Made by a program: the position numbers and the translations under genes. Below, piece after piece: positions 20,852 to 32,175 of a stretch of 64,000 nucleotides of DNA. The notes below the pieces were generated by a model that searched no databases, was not told where the DNA came from, and saw only the letters and a list, made by a program, of their open reading frames with translations. Source of the DNA: Pomphorhynchus laevis (Eukaryota; Acanthocephala; Palaeacanthocephala; Echinorhynchida; Pomphorhynchidae); NCBI GenBank assembly GCA_012934845.2, contig WNNJ02002981.1:1-64000 (forward strand), in the 5' to 3' direction. Within the stretch, counting starts at the first letter, position 1; every line of letters starts with the position of its first letter.

Positions 20852-22198
20852 ATGGCTGGCAGTAAGTGCCGTATTGCTATTCTTCAAATTTGCTGTGATT
20901 CTGTAATCGGCAATAATCTCCGAAAAGGAATTGATTTGGTTCGCACAGTTAAAAAAGACTATCCTGATGTACAGATGATATTTCTACCGGAATGCACGGA
21001 CTACGTTCCGCAAGGCAGAACCCGTAAAAACGCTGCTTCTCAAAGTGAAGAAAGAGCTTTACTTCAGGCGTATCAACAAGAAGCTCAAACTTTACAAACC
21101 TGGATTTCACTAGGTGGAATACATTATCCAGCTTGCTCTTCAAGATGTAGCGACAGCAAATCTACATGTCACAATGACGATACAAGTAAGCAAACTATGA
21201 GCCATTTTGTGTTAGAAGGCGGTACTGGAAACATCATTAGAAAATATGACAAACTACATCTGTTTCAGCTAGACGACCAATACTGTGAATCAAAATATAT
21301 AACCGCTGGCGACAAGGTAATTGATCCTTGCGCTACTCCGGCTGGTTTGTTAGGCTTAGCCCTATGCTTTGACATTCGTTTTCCAATGCTATCGCATATG
21401 TACAGACACAACAAAGGCGTTGATGTGCTTGCCTATCCAAGTTCATTTACTAAAACGACTGGTGAATTAGGACATTGGCACGTTTTACTACGTGCGAGAG
21501 CTATTGAAAATCAGTGTTACGTTGTGGCTGCAGCTCAATGTGGCAATGATACATACGGACATTCATGCGTTATCGATCCATGGGGAAAGGTGATTGCCGA
21601 AATCAATTCTAGTGATAAAGAAGGGTATTGTACTACAGTGATTGATAGCAATCTAATTGTTGATGCCCGCAGGAGGATTCCAATGCAATGCAGAAATGAC
21701 GTTTATACTTGTCCAGAGATTGCAATGAAGTCCTATGCAGCTCCCAAATCGGAGATCGTATACACAGATTTTCTGTTTGGTGATAGAACTACGATCAAAG
21801 CTCAACAGATATTCTACGAAAGCGAGCATTCAATTGCGTTTGTAAACATTCGTCCTGTTGTTCCTAACCATGTTTTAGTTTGCTGTAAACGAAAGTCACA
21901 ATATCTACGTGATCTAAGCAACACTGAACGTCGCGATATTTTTGAAACGGTAAATAAAGTTGTTCTTAAGGTTAGTAAGAAGGCAGCGAATATTGTGATT
22001 CAAGATGGGCCCGAGGCAGGTCAATCCGTACCTCACTTGCATTTTCACATCTTGCCTCGTAATGGTACCGAATTTTTGAACGATAACGATGAATTATACC
22101 GACAGTTAGAAAATCACGATAAGGTTGATAATGGAATACCGCTAAGAAGTGATGATGAAATGTACTCGGAGGCTTTAGAACTACGCAAACTGTTTTAA
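20852..22198 (+). CDS. NitFhit: NitFhit: nitrilase-like / Fhit fusion protein, intact and intronless
   Basis: 448 residues in one exon. Residues 1-290 form a Nit1-like amidase domain of the nitrilase superfamily with the catalytic triad visible: Glu47 (FLPEC), Lys134 (KYDKLHLF) and Cys172 (LCFDIRFPM). Residues 300-448 form an Fhit domain, a diadenosine polyphosphate hydrolase of the HIT family. Its histidine triad is PHLHFHILPR (His395, His397, His399; His397 the likely nucleophile) after QDGPEAGQSVP. Nit1 removes deaminated glutathione; Fhit cleaves Ap3A-type nucleotides and acts as a tumour suppressor in mammals. The fusion is known from Drosophila and C. elegans at about this length; vertebrates have two genes. 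The cytosol is the expected location. The ATG at 20852 gives a normal Nit1 start. AATAAA lies at 22288. No intron interrupts it, unlike the neighbours. Confidence 0.95.
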   Translation: MAGSKCRIAILQICCDSVIGNNLRKGIDLVRTVKKDYPDVQMIFLPECTDYVPQGRTRKNAASQSEERALLQAYQQEAQTLQTWISLGGIHYPACSSRCSDSKSTCHNDDTSKQTMSHFVLEGGTGNIIRKYDKLHLFQLDDQYCESKYITAGDKVIDPCATPAGLLGLALCFDIRFPMLSHMYRHNKGVDVLAYPSSFTKTTGELGHWHVLLRARAIENQCYVVAAAQCGNDTYGHSCVIDPWGKVIAEINSSDKEGYCTTVIDSNLIVDARRRIPMQCRNDVYTCPEIAMKSYAAPKSEIVYTDFLFGDRTTIKAQQIFYESEHSIAFVNIRPVVPNHVLVCCKRKSQYLRDLSNTERRDIFETVNKVVLKVSKKAANIVIQDGPEAGQSVPHLHFHILPRNGTEFLNDNDELYRQLENHDKVDNGIPLRSDDEMYSEALELRKLF

Positions 22199-22695
22199 AA
22201 TATTATTTTTAAATTACTATTTGTCTTTTTATATTATTATAATATAATCTAGATGATTGGCGCATCTAGCAAAATATTGACGAAATTAATAAAAGCTAAC
22301 ATTGATATTGGCTATCTTAGAGCAAATAGTATTTTCTTGACCTTGTAGCATCGTGGAAGTTTGTCACAAGGTAAACATATATCCTTAGAAAAACCATCAT
22401 TCTAAAACAACGTATTACACAAAACCTTCATCCGTTATCTGCAATAATGTCAATAATGACATGTCAGCAGAACAAATCAGACCACTTAACTATAAATTTT
22501 GAAATTGAAATATCTTAATCTTAAAAGGAATATCTTAACTCTGTTATGTTTTAAACAAGAAACATTGTGAACACACAAAACAGTAGTTTCTTTTCACAAA
22601 ATTAAAATGTTATATAGCGTTTTAAACAATATAAATTAAATGGCGTTACATGAAAGTGTTAGCATGCAAAATACAGTGGCTTACGTATTACAATA
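22199..22695. other. 3' flank of NitFhit, no gene seen
   Basis: AT-rich. AATAAA at 22288 is the likely poly(A) signal. Nothing else is supportable. Confidence 0.4.
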
Positions 22696-22940
22696 GAAGT
22701 ATTACATTAGGCAACGTAACAACTCAGCATTTTTATAAATTGATTAATAGATACTATACCATATGTACAGGAATTAAAATAAGCGGCTACTAGGAGTGGA
22801 AGTCTTATGATATTAGGTTTTGGCCCCATTCCTTTGACCAATATAACAGCGGGACCAAATGCTACGGGGGTATTTCCTTTGATTAAATTTCGCCTTGTGT
22901 TTTTCGGCATTAATTGTGATAGTTTTACACCATGGCGAAA
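22696..22940 (-). mobile_element. Diverged PLE-1 structured module
   Basis: On the minus strand GGCGAAATTTAATCAAAGG, AAATACCCCCGTAGCATTTGG, TCCCGCTGTTATATTGG and GGGGCCAAAACCTAATATC follow the order of the module at 11.0 and 59.75 kb. There is no RT frame next to it. Confidence 0.55.
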
Positions 22941-23082
22941 TTTGATTTTTTATATGGTTTTGTTCAGCCAACGATAATGATGAGATGCTATTCAAAGATA
23001 AAATTGTTGCAATTAAAACTTCATATTTATTCCAAAAGAGGCATACAATAAGTCTATTATAACATCTGATACCTTTCATGCT

Positions 23083-23434
23083 GTCGAAAATGAAAGTCGT
23101 AATCGAGAACCTACATTTTGATCAATTCATAGATGCCGTTGTACAATCAAGCTGGTCTGATGAAACTCTAGTGTTTAAATAAACGACAATCGAATGTCGT
23201 AAAAAACTTAATCTAATATATCACATTCTCATCGACGAAGAAATTAAGGTTGGTAATTTAACTGTTCTAAATCGTGAAATCGAGGAGCTTCCTCCGATTA
23301 AGAAACTCGTTAATCTGGTTAGCATTAATCTCATAATTCCAATGCAAACAAAACAGTATTTCAACGAATTTCTGAGAAAATTTATTAGTTTACAACCTAA
23401 TATAGTTATGATTAACTCCGCAAGTGATGAATAA
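23083..23434 (+). pseudogene. Coding-like frame with a single in-frame stop
   Basis: From ATG 23079/23091 the frame reads MKVVIENLHFDQFIDAVVQS...TLVFK, one TAA near 23179, then continues in the same frame IECRKKLNLIYHILIDEE... to LQPNIVMINSASDE and a TGA/TAA (about 23432). The second half has leucine spacing like leucine-rich repeats (LVNLVSINLIIP). It could be a decayed F-box/LRR-type host gene, but I cannot identify it. Confidence 0.3.
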
Positions 23435-23469
23435 CTACTACAGGATATATTTCGTGTCCTCATACTTAG

Positions 23470-26400
23470 CCATCTCTTTTGCTAATTTCTTCAAAAATTT
23501 TTTTCCATAAACTAGCTCTAGCATTAAAGCCTATTATGTCGTCAGTAAAGATTACTAATATTATCCCCGACCTAGAAAAAGAAGATATTGCAGAACTTCA
23601 AAAGCGTTATTCCCTTCAAAACATTAGATTTATTAAAACCAAAGACGACCAAACTCTTCCTATTGCATTCGCAAATACTCGAAAAGGACAATGCCCATCT
23701 CCTGTCTAATGCAGCATTCAATTCTTTTATGGGTTACAATCTAAACATTACAATTGCAAGTACGGACAATCTTACATTTCCACATTGTAACAAGTGTCAC
23801 ATGTGGGGACACTGGAAATCCACCTGTGGTAGGATGAAGAACTGCGGAGTGTGTGGATCTGATGAATTCGTCCATGACACTCAATGAACTAGCCACAAAA
23901 TGCACGAATTGCGGACTTGAACATCCTGAGTGGTAAAGATGTTCAGCATTCAAGGACTATGTGAGAAGACATACAGTGAAGGATGGTGTCTATTCTCCTT
24001 CCCAGTAACGGCAAATTCGGTGTGTGACTCACCTGACCTAATATGGACAAAATGTTCAACTTCTTTAGAACACTTTAACAAGAAACATTTCGATCAATTG
24101 AGTTACTGATTGCCAATTTGGCCAATACAGGAACAGGAACAGAGACTTCCATAATCTCTGTTCCTGTCGCTAAATCTTTAAAGAAGTGAGCAAAATCAAA
24201 TTCTTCAAGTATGAATTCTAAGAGGAGGTTCACCTCCTCTTACAAGAAACCAATCCTGCCTTCTTCCAAGACAGTGCCTCCTATTACAATTGCCAAGGAG
24301 AATGTAAACCTATGACGATTGGCAGATGGGGTCACGACGAGAAATAACGATAACGCCCGTGGGCAAGTCTCTCTAACTTGTCCGGCTGGGTGTGGGAAGG
24401 GCAACCTTCTCACATTCGGTTCGGACTAGGAGAAGGCATCCCACTCCAGCTAACTTGACACAATGCAAAATAATCAAGATTCTTTTTCACTGGATATCCT
24501 TCAGTGGAATTCGAGAGGTGCTTCTACCCTTACTCTTTTAACTGGTAGAGATGCAGATGTTATAGTCCTTCAGGAGACGCAGTCTATCCATCTCCCCCAG
24601 GATATTACTCGATTTAGCTTTAAGCACATTTACACCCACTTTACTCCGTACATAACCCCCTTACTCATCTTCATCTCAAGGGCTTTTAATCCTGGTAAAG
24701 AGCTCCTTAAGATCATCGATCTTACTCAACTTTTCTTGTCCAGCCCTGTCTTGTTTAGCTATATCACTCAGTAAGAACGGTAAACTCATCAGCATAGCCA
24801 ATATCTATATTCGGCCAAAAGAAATTCACAAGAACCTTGACCTCCTGGATCGTATATGAGGTAGTGGTTATGACATGTTACTTGGTGACTTCAACGACAG
24901 AGCTGGTCGTTGAATTACTGCAACAAACCGCAGATCCGGGAACGACTATCTTATTCACAAACCGCCTTCTCCCACCTTTCCTTGCTTAACAACTAATTCT
25001 CTCCTCGATATACTACTTCATAAGAAGTGGTTGTTGAAATCCATTTGTACTGAACAGTCGCACCAACATCAGATCACCTCTCATGACCTAATTCGCCGGC
25101 GGAGAGAGGAAGATACGTTGCTTAGAAGGAGGTTTCACTTTGATCTCATCACAATGGCTTTCTTTCAGTCAGCTATCCAACTCTTCCCTAGAATTGGTAA
25201 TGAGAGTTTGACCAAATTTAATTCCTACCTCTCATCGCAAGCTACCGCGTTGCTTTCGACTACCTATAAAGGTCGCATATACAATCCCTCTCCAACAAAA
25301 CTCAAGGTCTCGCTAAAATGTTTCACCTTCCCAATCTCTGCTTCCGCCAGACAGGCCCTCTCGAATGAATACTGGAGCTCTAGATTTAGGTTCCAGCTGA
25401 GCATGGATAGGGCGAGCATTTCCCACTTTAACTCTTCTCAGGCCTTTTTCTTGAAGATATTCAAGAAGGAGAAGTTTGTCTGCTAGAAGGATAGAGCCTT
25501 GGTTTGGATTGGTAGCATAGGCCTTGACAAAGTTTTAGATAAGTCACTATCCTTACATAATCATTGAACCACTCAATCTCCCCAACCAATCCCACCTTGG
25601 TGTGATTTCAGGAGTAGGAATCTATCTAATCCCACAAAGTTTTCATAAGTACGTAAAAGATCGCTCGGTCCATTCAGGAATAGATGAAGTGCATCAGTTT
25701 TGTCACGATAACAGTGATCAACTTGCTGTGGCTGTATTTCTTGATTTTTTTTGCTGCATTTCACCGCATTTCCATTTTTGTTATCTCTTCTATCAGGTCC
25801 CTTGGTTTGCCTGCAAGAATTGTTAACAGGGTGGACATATTTTTGCATACCAAGCGATTCTTCTATGTATACGACACTGATACATGTCAGCTTTACCCTA
25901 TTACGGGTAGATCATCTTGTGGTATACACTAGACGCGGGTGCCAAGATGTAGTCTCTGACATCAGCCGTTTCTTTTTAAGATTAAAGACCAGCTACCCAT
26001 ATCCAATCTTGTTCTAAACTCCTCTAAATCACAGGTGGGCGTCTTTCATGGCGCCCTTGCAACCAAAAAGAAGCTTGAGAGATTTGCACTCTCTGAACTC
26101 TCCTCCATTTTGCAGCCTCAGCCACTCCCTACCTTCACAAGTCGAGTAAAATACCTGGGGTTCACCATTACGGTGAACTGGTCAGCGAAAGCTGACCTGA
26201 ATAGACTCAAACGTATCCTGAAGAAAGCTAGGTGGACCTTGAAACGGGATCAGCATCTGTCATTGAATGGGAAAATCCAAGTGCGCCTCTGGGATACTTG
26301 GGCTATCTCGGGACTAGTCTTCTTTTTAAGAAGACGTTGCCAGGAGCAAAGACTAAGTCTTCTCAAGCTCTTCATCTCGCGATTACCGAGCCTAGTCCTC

Positions 26401-26500
26401 CTCGATTATATTCTTCGGGAGGGGGAAGTGAAACTCCGGGTGGTTTAGTCAAAGAGCGGCGTGTTGGATTGGCTGGATGGCTCAAATCCTTGTGAACCTT
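23470..26500 (+). mobile_element. LINE-B (CCHC ORF1, APE endonuclease, RT), degraded
   Basis: ORF1 (23.48-24.2 kb) carries a zinc knuckle CNKCHMWGHWKSTC (CX2CX4HX4C) near 23787, a second CGVC...H and a third CTNCGLEHPEW. ORF2 starts at 24463; its endonuclease shows LQWNSRGAS and DADVIVLQET (E of the catalytic site), and LLGDFNDRAG near 24875. RT pieces follow, with VAVFLDF near 25730 and VKYLGFTI near 26145. The last frame ends near 26448-26495. Frame changes and stops are frequent, so it cannot move. Layout fits Jockey/CR1-type LINEs. No target duplication was found. Confidence 0.8.
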
Positions 26501-26559
26501 GACGACTCTCTTAATGACCAGACTGACTTTGTTTTTTGTTTTCTTTTTCTGCATGTTTT

Positions 26560-27020
26560 GATTTTAAAACGTTTTAGTGGTTATATGGTTGTTAACAAAA
26601 TTTTTATTATATCACTTTCTAATCACATCGGACAGCCAGTGCTATTTATATACCAACTACTGAGTGAAATGACTTTGTTTGAACATAAAACCTCAAAAGT
26701 AAAACCTCCGATTGTATCTGTGCCTCAGTATCCATCATCATTTAATGAGCAGAGAAGATTTGATACTGATATGTCGAATATACGTCCAGTATTCACTTAT
26801 CATAGTACAAACAACAACGTTGTAACTAGCAATACACATACTAAGATATCACCATACCTGCAAATCTCGAAGACTTTATTTGAAACGGCACGTTCCGGAG
26901 CATAATCAGAGGGTGGAAAGTGTCCGATTGTACAGGTTGATAGAAGTCGAAAACTAATCATTGCGAATTTGGCTGAATCTGCAGAACTAAACAGGCAATG
27001 TCGACTAAACGATTATCTAT
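26560..27020 (+). pseudogene. Unassigned coding-like region with one in-frame stop
   Basis: From about 26570 the frame is open to TAA at 26903 and includes KVKPPIVSVPQYPSSFNEQ and NIRPVFTYHSTNN. It then stays coding-like in the same frame (GGKCPIVQVDRSRKLIIANL...) to a TAG near 27018. The family is not recognised. It may be the 3' part of a host gene or an N-terminal piece of LINE-R, fragments of which follow at once. Confidence 0.25.
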
Positions 27021-27129
27021 AGAGTTAAGACCTATTTTATAAAAGGTTCTCATCAATAAAATATGCAAACATTTTAAATATTTTAATCTTAAAATAATTT
27101 CTGTAAATTACTATTTTAATGAATTAATT

Positions 27130-27440
27130 TGGGATTGATGTCACATAGGATGGTGTAACAGTTCTTAATATTCCTCTTGGCTCAGTTGAATATTGTAAAA
27201 GAATATGCAAAGGTAAAATTCATGAAGGGATTTAATGGTACAAAGACTTATAACAATAGCAATGGAAGATTCACATGTTGCGTATGTAGCATTCACCTAT
27301 GCTTTACAACAAAGGTCGCAATATTTACAGAGGAATTTTAAATGTAAACGTTCTTGGTTTATTGAACTAAACGATATTATTGTTGAACAGCTGTTGCCAC
27401 TGATTACTGGAAACAAAAAAGCATTTTATATATTTTAATC
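27130..27440 (+). mobile_element. LINE-R fragment (RT to thumb)
   Basis: DGVTVLNIPLGSVEYCKRIC (27151 on) matches EGIVVLGSPCGTAEYIENFA of the 60 kb copy. In another frame AYVAFTYALQQRSQYLQRNF and ELNDIIVEQLLPLITG follow, the conserved thumb region of this RT group. Confidence 0.65.
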
Positions 27441-27793
27441 TTAAAAATGATTTCTGTAAATTATTATTTTAATGAATTAATGATTAATATTTCATCATTT
27501 AGAATAAAGATTGGAAGTAAATCCATCTTAAAGTCATTTTTAATGTAACCGTTTCTCAGGTAATATTTCCAAATACCTAATTGTTTTATATATTTTCACA
27601 AAAATCGTTGTAATTTATATTAATTTATGAAATTGTCGATAAAAAAGATGATTGATTATATTTGAAATATTCTTTATTTAAAATATATTTTCACAGTTTA
27701 GTTATCAATATTTATATCAGTATATAATAAAAATGCATGATTAGATATGACGTAATTAATACATATAGATGATACGCATTTGACCATATAAAA

Positions 27794-28402
27794 ATGATTG
27801 TCACAATATACACGGAGTGTCAGAAAGCACAGGTAGGCTGTGAAAGGTACTCTTCAATTCACTTAGCACATTGGATATCAGTTGTATTTTGTATTGTATT
27901 GGCTATATTTGCTTTCGTAGACGGCCCATATTGTAATATGAAACAAAGACAGAGGTTGAGAAGAATCCACATTATAAATTATACTGTATACGGTTCAAAT
28001 CACTCTCGGTTATCAATTTGGGAAGGTGGTAAACACCTACATTTAAGTAGCAAATCATTTGTTGATCAGCTAGTGATTGCTGACTTAGTGTTCAACGGTC
28101 AGTACCGATGTAATCTCTTTTTACCTATAAAATGCAGAGAACACGTTGGTCTGTATGTGATGCAAAATGTATTCATTGATGTACATACGAGAAGATACAA
28201 CGAAAGTGCCAATTGCAAGCTGTACTCATACAGGACTCAGATATTTGAGAACAGTCAGGAATGCAATATGTCTATAACAATCACAGGATACATTTACAAA
28301 CCAATCGATATAACAAATTTAATTGTGATGAAATTGTTGTGGTCGATTTCAACGTTATTTTTAATGTATCAGTTAAGCCTAATATGTTTTTATAGATATT
28401 AA
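27794..28402 (+). CDS. Two-pass membrane protein with glycosylated ectodomain, unidentified
   Basis: 202 residues, one exon, intact. Hydrophobic segments at about 24-43 (HWISVVFCIVLAIFAFV) and 175-199 (NLIVMKLLWSISTLFLMY) bracket an ectodomain of about 130 residues with four N-glycosylation sites (Asn62, 69, 136, 158) and five cysteines (47, 106, 114, 141, 157); both tails are short. This topology and size resemble auxiliary channel subunits such as KCNMB or TipE, but I see no diagnostic motif, so that is only a comparison. ATAAA-rich sequence just before the ATG may serve as a promoter element. Codon use and the absence of breaks argue for a real gene. Confidence 0.7.
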   Translation: MIVTIYTECQKAQVGCERYSSIHLAHWISVVFCIVLAIFAFVDGPYCNMKQRQRLRRIHIINYTVYGSNHSRLSIWEGGKHLHLSSKSFVDQLVIADLVFNGQYRCNLFLPIKCREHVGLYVMQNVFIDVHTRRYNESANCKLYSYRTQIFENSQECNMSITITGYIYKPIDITNLIVMKLLWSISTLFLMYQLSLICFYRY

Positions 28403-29020
28403 ATATAAATTATTAATGTAAATGTGTGTCTCATCTAATTTGAACAATCATATTATGCAATGGTCTATAACTAGCCTACATGTATTTTTATCAATCAATA
28501 TTCGTACTCCAACTTAACGATACTGAAATATCACAAACTATACAATTTTAAATAACATATTCGTATAATTATTATTTAAATAAAATTGTTCAATTTTTTG
28601 AACAATTTTATCTTGATGATTATAGCAGTTGACTATCGAAAATTCAATGATTAAAATGAAAAAATTTCTATTTCACTCTCTCCACTAATAAATAATAGAA
28701 ACCAATGCGTGAACAGTCAATTTATAATATTTTTATAATTATTTGGCCCAATAAAATATATTCATTCAGAAAACCTATTCAGAAATTCAATTTATGCAGT
28801 TCAATACTTTGTTAATTAGGCAATCAACTAATTTTTAAGTTTATCAATGAAGAGCAAAAAGATGATATTTTATATTCAATAATAAAACATTTATTTTCTG
28901 GTATAAATTACTATTTCAGTATTAAACAGAAAAAATTGAAGATTAAATTGTCAATATTATTAGTGCTTTCCCTAGATCAAATTGATGTGGAATCAGGAAA
29001 TAACATTATACTTTAAATAT
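28403..29020. other. No gene seen
   Basis: AT-rich sequence. A short inverted repeat AAAATTGTTCAA/TTGAACAATTTT at 28581-28608. The phrase CTCTCCACTAATAAATAAT (28678) reappears near 63950. Confidence 0.4.
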
Positions 29021-29660
29021 AGTAAAAAAAGTCCAATAAAACCTAGGTTTATATGCAATGTTTTCAATGGTTTACTAAATAATAAATATTTTTTGGAAAG
29101 AAAAACGAATTATAATGAAAATCTGTTAGAAGCGAAAAAATAAAAACTAAAAATATCAAAATATCCAAATACCAGGTATAAATTGAATATTCATTGATGA
29201 TTATTGAATATACATTGATTATTATACATTGATGATATATGTGTATTTAACTCTAATAATTTTTATTCAAAAAGTGAATAAATTCATTTCAGGTAGCCTT
29301 ATTCATAATAAAACCAATATTGATGATAAAGAAGATACATATCTAGATATGAACATTAAATTAACATTAACTAAAACTAATAATAATTTATATCGTAAAG
29401 ATGACATATTTAAATTTACAAGAAACATATTTTTACATGATATCAGTAACATATTTTTGCATAATATCAGTAAATCATATATAATATAATAAATTAAATA
29501 ATGAAATTTTAAGAATTGCCATAATATGTAATAAAATTGACTTTCTTCAAAATCATTTAAATAATTTAATATATAAATATTTTAAACTGTTATTTAAAAA
29601 ATACATTTAAAAAATAGTAAAATAAATCAACACAATAATATTAAAAATAAATCGTAAATC
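29021..29660 (+). mobile_element. PLE-1 copy 2, broken
   Basis: Short RT word (CCAATAAAACCTAGGTTTAT encodes PIKPRFI, 29033), catalytic LYIDDICVFNSNN (from 29224), then DMNIKLTLTKTNNNLYRKDD and FKFTRNIF. Parts of the RT are missing and it is broken in several places. Confidence 0.75.
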
Positions 29661-30150
29661 ATTAGCGGAAAATTTTTATGGATGGATATTAAATAATATA
29701 CTTTGTATTATAATAAGATACTAGATAATCAAATTTTATCAGAGGAAATACGTCATAAGCCATTATATTGTCCAATTATATTAAAAATAAATTTAAAATC
29801 ATTAGGGGAAAATTTTTATGGATAGATAATAAATAATATACTTTGTATTAGAATAAGATACTAGATAATCAAATTTCATCTGGGGAATACGTTATAAGCA
29901 ATTATATTTTCCCGCTGCTATGTTAGGTCGATGAAAGGGCCCAAAACCTGATAGCAAATTAGCTTTCCCTGATGTCATCTAATTTTTATTCTGATGCATC
30001 GTTTGTTATTTATTAGTCATTTCATAAAAGTTTATTTTTTATTTTAAATTTTAACGTTATATAATTATCATCTTAAATAATTATTTATTTTTTATAATTA
30101 TTTATTTTTATTTTAAATTTATATAGTATAAAATATGTAGACTAAGTTAG
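29640..30150 (+). mobile_element. Two PLE-1 ends in tandem (module plus tail)
   Basis: The ORF-end word GGAAAATTTTTATGGATGG occurs at 29670 and 29808, each followed by ACTTTGTATTA and the start of the module. The first module stops early; the second (29870-29985) is complete, with CCCGCTGCTATG, CCAAAACCTGATAGC and CCCTGATGTCATC, followed by the tail unit. Confidence 0.75.
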
Positions 30151-31000
30151 CTGATATGATCTTTCTAAAAAAATTTAAAAATTTAAATATTAAATATTTC
30201 ATGTGTTATTTACTTTTAGCCATGAATCGCGAAATGTCAAAAATAATGTCTTCTTTCCTTTGATCAAGCTCCAATTTTGATTTTTAATTTTAAATTTCAA
30301 CTATATATTAACATAAATTGTATTAAATCGTATACAATTATTTATTATTTATAATTATTTATCTTAATTTTAATTTATTAATAGTATTAAATACGTACAC
30401 TCAGTTATCTTATCTGATAAATATTAATTGTATAAAGTCCATTATAATTATTTATTCATGATATGAATAGATAATATTATTTATATATATTATTTATAAG
30501 CTGATATAATCTTTATTCATGTGTTATATTTAGTATAGTTACTTTTATCCATGAATCGCATTCAATTGAATTGTTATATAAAACGAGGAAACGTCTTTTT
30601 ATTTTTAAAAAATAATTTAATAAATTTAAATCCATCATTTTTTTGCAATTTAAGGAAAATTACAATTTTCGCTGATTTCTATCAGAACCATCAGGTAAAC
30701 ATAATATAAAATGCATAATAATTAATTTTTAAATAATATTAACTAACGTTTTTAATTAATAAAGTGGTCGACATCATTAACAGCTGCTAATTATCGATTT
30801 AAAATAAATAATATCTCAGATTAAATTTATAGCCAAAAAATAAGTTATATATCAATTAGCAGAAAATTGCATACGCCATTCGTTTTGAATGAGGATATTG
30901 TAATTTTTTATCTCACATTAATATTTTTGCAATACCATTACGGTTGCTTCGTTGGTTTATAAAGCTATTTATTAACGCCTGCTTAGGCATTGGAAAACAA
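30151..31000. other. Degraded PLE-1 tail pieces, otherwise nothing
   Basis: Tail landmarks ATATGTAGACTAAGTTAGC (30134) and ATACGTACACTCAGTTATC (30391) with AT-rich sequence between. No frame is supported. Confidence 0.45.
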
Positions 31001-31011
31001 AGCGTAAATCG

Positions 31012-31243
31012 TCATAAGAATGCACAAGTTCTCGGTGCTTGCACTGGGAACAAAATATACACCTGACTCAGTTGTTTAAATTGAATCTTAGGGTTTTCAG
31101 TATTTACATCTTCCTTGCATGTTCGTTTGAAGAAAATCTGATAGATATCGGGATAATTGACAAATTGGAAGCTGGAAGAACGGGAGAAGAGTATCTTTAA
31201 TTGCATGGAACGCTGGTAGAACTGATGAATATATTTAATTGCA
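31012..31243 (-). CDS. Unassigned exon-like frame
   Basis: On the minus strand an acceptor-like CCTATTTAG ends just before 31243, and the frame then runs YIHQFYQRSMQLKILFSRSS...YPDIYQIFFKRTC...PVQAPRTCAFL to a TGA at 31012. Codon choice is richer in C/G than in the flanks, so it may be the last exon of a gene lying downstream of NELFB or a transposon piece. Confidence 0.3.
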
Positions 31244-32019
31244 CTAAATAGGTATACATGCTAAAGAGGGATCTTGAATATGGATTGCTAAGTCCATTAA
31301 TGTGCAGTTACACAAAAATGAACAGATTGCACCAAAGGATGCAATTTGCACCATTCGTGATAGGTAAAGGTAATGAGAAATAGGGATCGAGCAATGAGAT
31401 ATACAAACCTTATAATCTAGAATGCAAGAAGGTATTCTGTCATTCTGTTATGTAGGAAGGTCACAAAAAAGATATGGAAAAGCATCAATGGAAAGTAGCG
31501 CATATAATTATTTAATTTGTACAAACTTTAATTGACCAATTGCTGTACACTTTTACAATCATTTGTGTTCCTTTTAGAAGTTGCTTAAGATGTATGAATT
31601 AAATCTCAAAGACACAAGTTAGTATAATGTTTTCGTTACGTACACTACGACTTTGAAAATGTAAAATTGATAGCCTGGCAAATTCATAAAGACAATAAAT
31701 CTGCCATTTGACAAATCCAGAAGTGTATAATGATTAGCGCATTAATTACATGCAAATACAAAATCGCTATTTAATAGTTAATCGTTAATCAAATTAAAAA
31801 TAATAGTTTAAGAACAATTGATAAAAAAATTAATTATTTAAAATTTAATAATTTCAATTAAAATAATTAAAATTCTGTTATCGAAAACAACAAATATTTA
31901 TATTGTACTGCTGAAAATGAAAATTCTTATGCAAAACCATATAATCGCTATAGAGTTAACGAAAAGTACAAAAATTATTTTATAAAAGGAAACCATTCTC
32001 AGTTGTAGAAATTTTAGTT
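31244..32019. other. 3' flank of NELFB, no gene seen
   Basis: Sequence of mixed composition to 31480, then AT-rich. Short coding-like words on the minus strand (TFTYHEWCKLHPLVQSVH, about 31370-31320) are cut by stops and could not be joined to anything. Confidence 0.35.
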
Positions 32020-32175
32020 TTAATGCAATTCAAATTCAACATCATGATTTAATGATTCGATATTTGAATTGTAAGGTACGGAAAAAATCAAGTCATCTTC
32101 ACAATTATCCAATTGCCTAACATCTGTGGAATTTTCCAAACTGGTGCGCAGTTGAATATACTTTTGCCAGAGGAT
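32020..32175 (-). CDS. NELFB: NELFB exon 8 (C-terminus)
   Basis: Acceptor TTTCACTTTAG, phase 0, stop TAA at 32022-32020. ILWQKYIQLRTSLE corresponds to the VKELYSQLGEKLE helix of human NELF-B; an acidic, unstructured tail follows. Confidence 0.75.
   Translation of the reverse strand: MLWQKYIQLRTSLENSTDVRQLDNCEDDLIFSVPYNSNIESLNHDVEFELH

Noticed and set aside
7019-27020. TAA as a sense codon, suggested by three coherent frames each with one TAA
   Set aside because: NitFhit, NELFB, the securin-like gene and the two-pass protein all end at TAA in the expected place.
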